A stretch of DNA of 64,000 nucleotides from Bacteroidales bacterium (lineage in GTDB: Bacteria; Bacteroidota; Bacteroidia; Bacteroidales; UBA4417), in NCBI GenBank assembly GCA_016707785.1, contig JADJGZ010000005.1:62001-126000 (forward strand), given 5' to 3'. A program made the translations under genes and the position numbers. The notes beneath the pieces were generated by a model, which saw nothing but the letters and a program-made list of their open reading frames with translations, was not told where the DNA came from and ran no database searches. Shown here in pieces: positions 18,382 through 25,893 of the stretch. The stretch's first letter is position 1. Each line of letters opens with the position of its first letter.

Positions 18382-19569
18382 TTATATGGTGTAGGCCAAA
18401 GCTGCATAAAATGCTGAGGCAGCAACCAGGTCACTAACAGGAACTTTCTCATTCGGGGCATGAGCCAGTACTTCATTTCCCGGGCCGAATCCGATACAAG
18501 GTATCTTGTAATAACCATTAATGGTAACCCCATTGGTCGAGAAAGTCCATTTATCAACCAGGGGAGCCTTGTTGAACAAGCCGGTAAATGCTTTCGCGGC
18601 GCTTACAACCAAAGGATGACTTTCTTCAATCTTCCATGTGGGATAATACTTTTCCATGCCATATCTCAAACCGGTAAAGGCTGTCTCCTCATATTGCAAT
18701 ATCTCAACAGTAGCATCCATATCTTTCACAATTTCCATCACCTCAGCAAGAGCCGATTCTTTTGTCTCGCCCCAGGTCAATCTGCGGTCCAGGTGGATTT
18801 TCGCATAATCAGACACTGCACATAATGAAGGACTGCCTGATATGAATTCCGATAAGGCCACACTCCCTTTACCAAGGAAAGGATCAGAAGACAGGCGTTC
18901 ATTCAGCTTTTCTATTTCCAGGCATGCCCTGGAGGCCGTGTAAATAGCATTTTTACCTCTTTCAGGAGCAGATCCGTGCGCTGACACACCTTTGAAAGTG
19001 ATTTCTATCTCCATTCTCCCCCTGTGCCCCCTGTATATATTAAGGTTGGTTGGTTCTGTAATAACCACAAAATCAGGCTGGATACCTTCTTCTTCTACAA
19101 TATATTTCCAGCAAAGTCCATCGCAATCCTCTTCAATCACAGAGCCTGTAAAATACAACGTAAGGTCCATATCAAAAGCAAGCTCTTTCAGAATGCGACC
19201 TGCCGTAACAAAAGCAGCCGGGCCACCTTTTTGGTCGACAGTACCTCTGCCAAATACAAATCCGTCCTTAATTTCACCCGAAAAAGGGTCAGAAGTCCAG
19301 TTGGCAGCATTCCCAACATCCACAGTATCAATATGGCCATCGAAAGCCAATATTCTTCTCCCGTTTCCTATTCTTCCGATCACATTCCCTAATCCATCAA
19401 TCCTGGCTTCATCAAAGCCTGCTTCAAGCATCTGTCGTTTAAGTTCTTCCGCTACCCCTTTTTCACCCAGGCTCAACGACTTCTGACGTACCAGTTTTGA
19501 AAGATTAGTGGCTGTATAATCAGCATACTTTGCTGATAACTCATTGATTTTTAAAAGAATATCATTCAT
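18382..19569 (-). CDS. ygeY: YgeY-type M20 metallohydrolase
   Basis: A 395-residue M20 family hydrolase with the same signature blocks as E. coli YgeY. Metal ligands are in FDGHIDTVDVG (His79, Asp81) and VIEEDCDGLCW (~146); then GRMEIEITFKGVSAHGSAPERG, IHLDRRLTWGE, VDKWTFSTNGV and GPGNEVLAHAPNEK. The family acts on peptide-like or amide bonds; in the purine island it is expected to cut a linear intermediate, substrate not proven. The end lies within a poly-A/T tract at 18370-18381, and ygeW follows. A TAACTTTG promoter element lies 23 bases upstream of the start. Confidence 0.93.
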   Translation of the reverse strand: MNDILLKINELSAKYADYTATNLSKLVRQKSLSLGEKGVAEELKRQMLEAGFDEARIDGLGNVIGRIGNGRRILAFDGHIDTVDVGNAANWTSDPFSGEIKDGFVFGRGTVDQKGGPAAFVTAGRILKELAFDMDLTLYFTGSVIEEDCDGLCWKYIVEEEGIQPDFVVITEPTNLNIYRGHRGRMEIEITFKGVSAHGSAPERGKNAIYTASRACLEIEKLNERLSSDPFLGKGSVALSEFISGSPSLCAVSDYAKIHLDRRLTWGETKESALAEVMEIVKDMDATVEILQYEETAFTGLRYGMEKYYPTWKIEESHPLVVSAAKAFTGLFNKAPLVDKWTFSTNGVTINGYYKIPCIGFGPGNEVLAHAPNEKVPVSDLVAASAFYAALAYTI

Positions 19570-19591
19570 TTTCGTTACTTTCTATTTTGAT

Positions 19592-19599
19592 CAAAGTTA
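19592..19599 (-). promoter_or_regulatory. promoter -7 element for ygeY-ygeW
   Basis: Reads TAACTTTG leftward, 23 bases before the ygeY start codon. No convincing -33 box. Confidence 0.45.
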
Positions 19600-19706
19600 G
19601 AAAATATTGTTTACATCCACTTATGCTTTTATGGAGTTGTTCTGTTATAAATAGAAGGCATTAAGGGGAGTTATTTTCAGTTTCCTTAACCTGACCACAT
19701 GCTCAT

Positions 19707-20466
19707 TCAGGCAGAGTTCCTGACGTCAATGAGTTTTGCCAGGATACTGACGGCAATTTCCTGTGGAGTTTCGGCATTCATTTTCAGTCCGATTGGCATA
19801 TCTACGGTATCTAACTCCTCCTTTGGTCAGCAGGTTTTCTTCCTGGAAACGCTTTCTGAGTAAGGCGATTTTCCGGCCACTGCCAATCATCCCAATGTAA
19901 TGATGGGGTTTTCTCGCAACCCGGGCAAGGATATCTTCATCATAAGAATGCTTTGGAGTCACAATCACCAGGTATGACTGACTGTTGAACGGAATTTGCT
20001 CAATAGCTTCGAAATAGTCCAGGTTTAAGAGTGTACATGAAGGAAAGTCCTCATTAAATATTTCAGGCCGGGGGTCGATGATGGTAACATTAAAACCCAG
20101 GTCCACAGCCATTTTTGATAAAGCACGTCCTATGTGCCCTCCTCCGAAAATATAAAGATTCTGCGACTGGCAGATGGGTTCAAGATAAACCTCCATTTCT
20201 CCGCCACAATGCATATTAAGGTCATCCTGAAGATGAAAGGCAAACTTCTGAGGTTTTCCGCCCGACATCAATTCCAGGGCTTTACTTGTGACATCTTTTT
20301 CTACAGAGCCCCCTCCAATTGTTCCCCAGACTGTGCCATCAGCAAAAACAAGCATTTTGGAACCCGCTTTCCTTGGAGTGGAACCGGAGGATGTAATCAC
20401 AATGCAGAGCACAGCCGGCCTTCCTGTAGATTTTATTTCCTCAATTTTCTGATAGATACTATGCAT
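19707..20466 (-). CDS. xdhC: XdhC/YqeB-like molybdenum hydroxylase maturation factor (3' end frameshifted)
   Basis: XdhC proteins bind Mo cofactor, mediate its sulfuration and insert it into xanthine dehydrogenase family enzymes. The N-terminus shows ITSSGSTPRKAGSKMLVF and GTIGGGSVE, the middle an NAD-binding-like LYIFGGGHIGRALSKMAVDLG, then VTPKHSYDEDIL and YIGMIGSGRK. After LLTK (about 19826) the open frame runs into an unlikely Arg-rich tail and stops at 19726. In the neighbouring frame the text continues as EELDTVDMPIGLKMNAETP and PQEIAVSILAKLIDVRNSA, the normal XdhC C-terminus, ending at 19707. One extra base at about 19817-19826 explains this. It serves the XdhD-like enzyme. Confidence 0.88.
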
Positions 20467-20489
20467 AATCCTATCTTCTCTCTTTTTTG

Positions 20490-20497
20490 CAAAGCTA
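20490..20497 (-). promoter_or_regulatory. promoter -7 element for xdhC
   Basis: Reads TAGCTTTG leftward, 24 bases before the xdhC start codon. Confidence 0.45.
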
Positions 20498-20618
20498 CGG
20501 AAGGCAGTTCAAAAACACATATGATAACATAAATTTAGCTTATTTTGCAATTGAGTTGAGTTCAGGGTCAATCAGGAAAAAAATTTCTCAGGATAACCGT
20601 TTTCAAAAAACCAATTCA

Positions 20619-23074
20619 ATGAAAACCTTTCTTTCTATCCTTCTTTTTTCACTCTTACTATTGGAGTGAATGCCCAGCAGTTCCCCGACAATAGTCTCGG
20701 CAATGTGAAAAAAATGTCGCGCAAAACCAACCAGGTTACTTTCGAAACCACTAATGGGATTGCTGTTGTGACAGTATATTCACCGGAAATTATCAGGATC
20801 AGTATTTCAAAATCTGCTATTAAGGAAGATCATTCCTATGCAGTGATTGCAGTACCTCAAACCTGCCAGGTAAAGATTCTGGAGACAGAAGGTTTAACTC
20901 TCATAAAAACTGATGCCCTGCAACTTGAAGCATCCATGAGCCCTCTCCGGTTCACGCTTAAGGATAGTAAAGGAAATCTTCTGAACCAGGATGAACCGGC
21001 ATTTGGCACCACCTGGGTTGGAGAAGAAGTAACAACTTTCAAGAAAATGCAGGAAGGTGAGAAATTCATTGGTCTTGGCGAGAAAACCGGCAACCTCGAC
21101 CGCAGAGGCGAAGGCTATGTGAACTGGAATTCTGATACTCCAGGCTATACTGTTAACCAGGATCCGATTTATGCCTCATTTCCTTTTTATATTGGCATCC
21201 ACCACCAGGTGAGCTATGGGGTATTCTTCGATAATACCTTTAAAAGCTATTTTAATTTCGGTGCTTCCAATGACAGGTATTCTTCTTTTGGAGCAGATGC
21301 AGGAAATATGAATTATTACCTTATCGGTGGAGAAAGCATAGCAAAAATCATTGAAAACTACTCCTGGCTTACAGGTCGTATGCCCATGCCTCCAATTTGG
21401 GGATTGGGATATCAGCAAAGCAGATGGAGTTATTTTCCTGATACCGAAGTCCTTAACCTTGCAACAAGTTTCAGGGAAAAGAAATTTCCTCTGGATGTTT
21501 TATACCTTGACATTCATTATATGGATGCCTATAAAGTATTTACCTGGCATCCTGAACGTTTCAAACAGCCCGCTTCCATGGTGGAACAACTCAGGAAAAT
21601 GGGCATCAATACTGCCGTGATCATCGATCCGGGCATCAAGGTCGAAAAGGGTTACCATGCATATGAAGATGGCGTGAAGAACCAGATGTTCCTGAAGTAT
21701 CCTGACGGAACCAATTATACAGCACAGGTATGGCCCGGATGGTGCAATTTCCCTGATTTTACCAAACCCGCAGCACGCCAATGGTGGGGTGAACAGTTTA
21801 AAGGGAATGTTGAAACAGGCGTAACAGGCTTCTGGAACGATATGAATGAGGTAGCTTCCTGGGGTGGAGGAAAAACATCCTCTATAGTCAGGTTCGACTG
21901 GGAAGGTAAAGGGGCATCCTACAGGGAAGGAAAAAATGTTTACGGGATGCTTATGTCAAAAAGCACTTATGAAGGAACCAAAGCGTTGATGAACAAGAGG
22001 CCTTTGATCCTGACGAGGGCTGCATTTTCAGGGGCACAACGATATACAGCCATCTGGACAGGAGACAATGTAGCCAGTGAAGAACATATGATGCTTGGAT
22101 GCCGGCTTGTTAATTCTCTGGGTATCACAGGTATGCCATTCTGTGGCACTGATGTGGGCGGTTTTATGACAGCAGATGCCAGTTCTGACCTTTTTGCCAG
22201 GTGGATTTCCATCGGCACTTTTACTCCATTCTTCAGGGTTCATAAACATTATGACTTCAAACGCTCTGAGCCCTGGTCATATGGCCCCTTCACTGAAACC
22301 TATGCAAGAAATTACATTTCGCTCAGATATAAGCTCCTCCCCTACATTTACTCTGCTTTCTATGAAGCCCACACGACCGGTATGCCTATCAACCGCTCAC
22401 TGGTTATTGATCATACTTATAATGAAAAATGCTGGTATTATGCCTATCAGCATCAGTTTATGTTCGGCCCCTCCCTGCTGGTTGCCCCTGTTGAGAGCAC
22501 CAAGCAGCTTACACAGGTTTATCTCCCCGAAGGAACCTGGTATGACTTCTATACAGGCAAACAATATACTGGTGACCAGGAAATCATGGTTGAATGTCTC
22601 ATTGATAAGTTGCCGGTATTTGCTAAGGGTGGAAGTTTCATCCCCATGCAGACACTCGTACAGAGTACTTCAGAAAAGCCTTCAGATACACTTTTTATCC
22701 ATGTTTACAATGGAACAGAAGCCGGACAATTCCTATATTATGAGGATGATGGAGTGAGCCTTGAAAATGAAAATGGCAAATTCATGACCCGAAAATTCGA
22801 ATTTGATCCCGTGGCAAAACAAATCTCTGTTAAATCAGCTGAAGGGCCTTACAAAAGCCAATTCAAAGTACTGGCACTGATCCTGCATGGATTTGAGGCT
22901 AACCCGACTTTAAAAGTTGATGGAACAGTTAATAAAGGGGTAAAACAATCATTGGATATCCTGACAGCCTTAAATGAAAAGGATCCTTTGGCTACTTATG
23001 CAAGGAAATTTGTGCAGGAGGTAACGGTCATTACCTTCAATGATAACAATGGAAGTCATACCCTGAGCTGGTAG
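20619..23074 (+). CDS. glycoside hydrolase family 31 alpha-glucosidase, secreted (signal peptide frameshifted)
   Basis: Hydrolyses alpha-glucosidic (or alpha-xylosidic) bonds, probably in the periplasm or at the surface. The open frame from 20666 gives 802 residues. In that numbering the GH31 nucleophile is in GFWNDMNEVASW (Asp392) and the acid/base in AIWTGDNVASEEHM (Asp467); other hallmarks are PPIWGLGYQQSRWSY and FPLDVLYLDIHYMD. A signal peptide starts at ATG 20619 (MKTFLSILLFSLL) but is one frame off; it rejoins at IGVNAQQFPDNS if one base is restored near 20655. So the intact gene most likely starts at 20619. It stands alone between xdhC and a palindromic element; no sus genes are adjacent. 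Confidence 0.9.
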
Positions 23075-23086
23075 TAATTGTAAATA

Positions 23087-23210
23087 ACGCGAATCAAGCG
23101 TTGAATATTTAATTGATTGATTTACTTTGTATAAACCTGACAGGTTTTGGAAACCTGTCAGGTTTAAGCAAAGTAAGATCAACTAGTCAAATTCAACCCT
23201 TGATTCGTAT
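23087..23210. mobile_element. 124-bp near-palindrome with 5-bp flanking direct repeat, MITE-like
   Basis: The core is AAACCTGACAGGTTT (23133-23147) and AAACCTGTCAGGTTT (23151-23165) around a 3-base loop. Pairing resumes outward (TTACTTTG with CAAAGTAA) and again at the ends, where CGAATCAAG and CTTGATTCG match, with one small internal slip. AAATA stands directly at both borders (23082-23086 and 23211-23215), as a target duplication would. It has no coding capacity. It lies between two convergent genes, so it could also act as a bidirectional terminator. Confidence 0.55.
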
Positions 23211-23235
23211 AAATAGTTGAAATGTCCGGAATTTA

Positions 23236-24060
23236 CTATTCAAACAAGTTCCCCTGTTTCAGTTTAGCTTTAATTTCGGCCATTTCTTTTTTAAGAGTGG
23301 CCAATGAACTGGCAAACTCATTCCTTGGCAGGTTGGGTTCCGGCAATTCGGCGCTGATATAGTGTACAAAACGCCATATCTCCCTTACATCCTTAATATC
23401 AATAAAATAGGATTCATACAAAGGATTCAGGGAATGTAGTAACAGTCGGCCTTCACTTTCAATCCGCTCTTCCAGGATTTTAAACATAATACCATCTTCA
23501 ATGGTAAGCACGATATATGCCTGACCATCTCTCAGCAGTTTCCAGTTCTGGACAAATTCTCCTGTAACCCAGGAGCCATCGGGTATCGGAAGCATTGAAT
23601 CACCATTGATCTGAAAGGTCCGGTATTTCCGCTCCGACGATAAAAAGGGAAGCTGAAAGGTAGGAAGCACCCTGATATATTCAGGATCAGCAAAGCCTGT
23701 CCTGTAACCAGCCGAAGCCTTATGGTTCACCAGTTCAATATTTTCATTGTTTTCGCTGTTCACCGTAGTAGTAAGTACCCTCAGCTTACTTCCGCTTATG
23801 AAAACGTCAAAACCTCTTTCCAACTGGGAGAGTTCACTTTCATTCAATTTCGACAGATCCACCTTTAGCAGGGTATCCACTGCTATTTTATAATAAGCTG
23901 AGAAAGCCAGCAAGGCTTCAATCCCCGGTTCAGCCACTCCATTCTCATATCCGCTCACTGTTGAACGTTTCATATCCATTGCCACGGCTACATCATCCTG
24001 TGTTCTGCCTCTCCTTTTCCGAAGCAGTTTGATGTTCTGTCCAAAAATATTTTCGTCCAT
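23236..24060 (-). CDS. XRE-family repressor with S24/LexA-like C-terminal domain
   Basis: A 274-residue regulator. Residues 8-62 form a lambda-repressor-type HTH (RTQDDVAVAMDMKRSTVSGYENG). The C-terminal half is a LexA/CI-type S24 peptidase domain with INGDSMLPIPDGS (Ser155) and MFKILEE (Lys194), and a possible Ala-Gly cleavage bond at ASAGYRTG (residues 117-118). Such proteins self-cleave when RecA is activated by DNA damage. A short coiled region (SSLATLKKEMAEIKAKLK) ends the protein. It is divergent from the dinB-dnaE pair, and two 17-bp dyads lie in front of it, so autorepression and control of the polymerases are likely. No lexA gene is in the window. Confidence 0.88.
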   Translation of the reverse strand: MDENIFGQNIKLLRKRRGRTQDDVAVAMDMKRSTVSGYENGVAEPGIEALLAFSAYYKIAVDTLLKVDLSKLNESELSQLERGFDVFISGSKLRVLTTTVNSENNENIELVNHKASAGYRTGFADPEYIRVLPTFQLPFLSSERKYRTFQINGDSMLPIPDGSWVTGEFVQNWKLLRDGQAYIVLTIEDGIMFKILEERIESEGRLLLHSLNPLYESYFIDIKDVREIWRFVHYISAELPEPNLPRNEFASSLATLKKEMAEIKAKLKQGNLFE

Positions 24061-24081
24061 TTTATGCAGGTATTAAAATTT

Positions 24082-24098
24082 TGATTATATTGTAATCA
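24082..24098. promoter_or_regulatory. 17-bp dyad, candidate operator 1 of the XRE-S24 repressor
   Basis: TGATTA, five bases, TAATCA: a perfect 6-bp dyad 22 bases before the repressor start codon. Its centre is 23 bp, about two helical turns, from the second dyad. Confidence 0.55.
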
Positions 24099-24104
24099 AC
24101 AAAA

Positions 24105-24121
24105 TGATTAATTTTTGATCA
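24105..24121. promoter_or_regulatory. 17-bp dyad, candidate operator 2
   Basis: TGATTA, five bases, TGATCA: the same half-site and spacing as the dyad at 24082 with one non-matching position. It abuts the TATCTTTG promoter box at 24120-24127, the place where a bound repressor would block transcription. Confidence 0.5.
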
Positions 24122-24127
24122 AAGATA
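24120..24127 (-). promoter_or_regulatory. promoter -7 element of the repressor gene
   Basis: Reads TATCTTTG leftward, 60 bases before the start codon, overlapping the second operator-like dyad. Confidence 0.45.
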
Positions 24128-24185
24128 ATACAATTATGAGATGATTACGCAAAATGTGATTTTTTTTTGCCCCAAGGGGGAGTGC

Positions 24186-24400
24186 TGAATATGCTGAGTG
24201 CTGGGTGCTGATCCAGGGCAAATGAATCCAAAATCAAGCCCAAGTCTCAATCCCAAAATCCAAAAATCCATCTGAATCGCAAGTCCCAAAATCCAAATCC
24301 CAAATCCAAGTCTCAACTCCAAATCCATCGAAATCAGCCACCGACATCGAAATCCGACATCAAACATCAAACATCCGACATCAAACATTAGACATCCCCC
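24186..24400. repeat. ordered blocks of 7-bp tandem repeats leading into dinB
   Basis: Three successive blocks of heptamer-period repeats. First a GTGCTGA/GTGCTGG block (~24190-24212), then a degenerate AAATCCC/AAATCCA/AAGTCTC block (~24235-24335), then seven in-phase heptamers of the ATCCGAC, ATCAAAC and ATTAGAC type (24352-24400) that end exactly at the dinB ATG. No gene is encoded here. The leader from the last repressor-side promoter to dinB is filled by these blocks. Confidence 0.85.
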
Positions 24401-25576
24401 ATGTTCGCCACACCACACACCATAGTCCATTTCGATCTCGACACCTTTTTCGTGGCGGTAGAGAGGCTGACGAACAGCAAACTCATCGGGAAGCCTGTGA
24501 TTGTCGGGGGCTTCTCTGATCGCAGTGTGGTTTCCAGTTGCAGTTATGAAGCCAGGCATTTTGGGGTACACTCGGCTATGCCCATGAAGATGGCCCGCAT
24601 CCTTTGTCCGGATGCCATCGTTGTAAGGGGCGATATGGAGCAGTACACCAAATACTCCAATATAGTTACCTCTATCATTGCCGAAAAGGCCCCGGTATAT
24701 GAAAAAGCCAGCATTGATGAACATTACCTGGATATCACAGGAATGGACCGCTTCTTTGGCAGTATGAAATGGACCCATGAATTGCGGCAAAACATCATTC
24801 ATGAAACAGGACTGCCTATCTCTTTCGGGCTTTCAGTAAACAAAACCGTCTGTAAAATCGCCACCGGGGAAGCCAAGCCTAATGGGGAACTGGAAATCAG
24901 CAGCGACAGGGTCATGCCCTTCCTCGCCCCCCTCTCCATCAGCAAAATTCCCGGCATTGGCGACAAAACCTTCCGGCTGCTCCGCTCTATGGGCATTGCA
25001 ACCATCGACACCCTTAGCCGTATCCCCCCCGAAATGGTAGAGAAAGTGCTGGGACAAAACGGACTGGTGATCTGGAAAAAGGCCAACGGGATTGACACCA
25101 CTCCTGTTATCCCCTACTCCGAACGTAAAAGCATCAGCACCGAAACCACTTTCGACCAGGATACCATCGATATACACATGATCAATGACCTGCTCGTATG
25201 TATGGTGGAAAAGATTGCTTACTCCCTGCGAAAAAAGCAGAAACTCACCTCCTGTGTCACTGTCAAAATCCGCTATTCCAACTTCGATACCCATACCATG
25301 CAAATGCGAATCCCCTATACTTCCTTCGACCATGTGCTGATCCCCATTGCCAGGGAACTATTCCGAAAGGTGTACCAGCGCCGTATGCTCATCCGCCTGA
25401 TCGGGGTAAAATTCAGCCACCTGATCACCGGTACCCAGCAAATTGACCTGTTCGACGACACCCCCGAACTCATTAACCTCTACCAGGCCGTGGATCGTAT
25501 GCGCCTGCGCTACGGACGAAAGTCGGTGGTAAGGGCTGTGGGGATTAATATGGAGGAGGAGGAGGAGGAGGATTGA
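24401..25576 (+). CDS. dinB: Y-family DNA polymerase IV, DinB type
   Basis: A 391-residue translesion polymerase. Catalytic acidic residues are present: Asp12 in HFDLDTFFVAVE and Asp106-Glu107 in SIDEHYLDIT, so it is not an inactive ImuB-like partner. The position after SIDE is His108, where Ala is usual. The thumb has PGIGDKTFRLLRSMGI, and QIDLFDD near residue 350 is a good sliding-clamp binding motif. The C-terminus is a run of glutamates encoded by a GAG microsatellite (about 25550-25575). The gene is divergent from the S24 repressor and is followed on the same strand by a DnaE-type polymerase, an arrangement of DNA-damage-inducible mutagenesis cassettes. Confidence 0.93.
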   Translation: MFATPHTIVHFDLDTFFVAVERLTNSKLIGKPVIVGGFSDRSVVSSCSYEARHFGVHSAMPMKMARILCPDAIVVRGDMEQYTKYSNIVTSIIAEKAPVYEKASIDEHYLDITGMDRFFGSMKWTHELRQNIIHETGLPISFGLSVNKTVCKIATGEAKPNGELEISSDRVMPFLAPLSISKIPGIGDKTFRLLRSMGIATIDTLSRIPPEMVEKVLGQNGLVIWKKANGIDTTPVIPYSERKSISTETTFDQDTIDIHMINDLLVCMVEKIAYSLRKKQKLTSCVTVKIRYSNFDTHTMQMRIPYTSFDHVLIPIARELFRKVYQRRMLIRLIGVKFSHLITGTQQIDLFDDTPELINLYQAVDRMRLRYGRKSVVRAVGINMEEEEEED

Positions 25577-25893
25577 TGCGGTGCTGAGTGCCGGGTGCTG
25601 GGAAGAGTGCAAGCAGTCCATGGGCTCAAGATCCAAGTCAAAGTCCTGAGTCAAAATCCAAAGTCCCAAGTGCTAAGTGCTGGGTGATGGAATCCAATAA
25701 ATCCAAAATCCCAAGATCCAAGTCCCATCCGCCAGCTGGCGGACCAAGATCAAAAATCCAAAATCCGAGCCAAAGGCTTCCCTTCGGGACAATCCAAAAT
25801 CCGCAATCTGCAATCCAAAATCCCCACTCCGCAATCCGACATCAAACATCCCACATTAGACATCCGACATCCGACATTAGACATTAGACATCC
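25577..25893. repeat. second set of heptamer repeat blocks, between dinB and dnaE
   Basis: The same three block types in the same order as before dinB: GTGCTGA/GTGCTGG (~25583-25602, again ~25668-25690), AAATCCC/AAGTCCC (~25625-25830), then eight in-phase heptamers of the ATCCGAC, ATCAAAC, ATTAGAC type (25834-25889) followed by ATCC and the dnaE ATG at 25894. A perfect 16-bp palindrome TCCGCCAGCTGGCGGA sits inside at about 25728-25743. No gene is supported here. Confidence 0.85.

Noticed and set aside
24134..24802. Leftward 222-codon open frame over the dinB leader and gene start
   Set aside because: It is composed of translated heptamer repeats and the antisense of dinB; no family resemblance and no plausible start context.
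24352..25889. Repeat blocks as a CRISPR array
   Set aside because: The unit is seven bases with direct head-to-tail phasing and no unique spacers; no cas genes are in the window.
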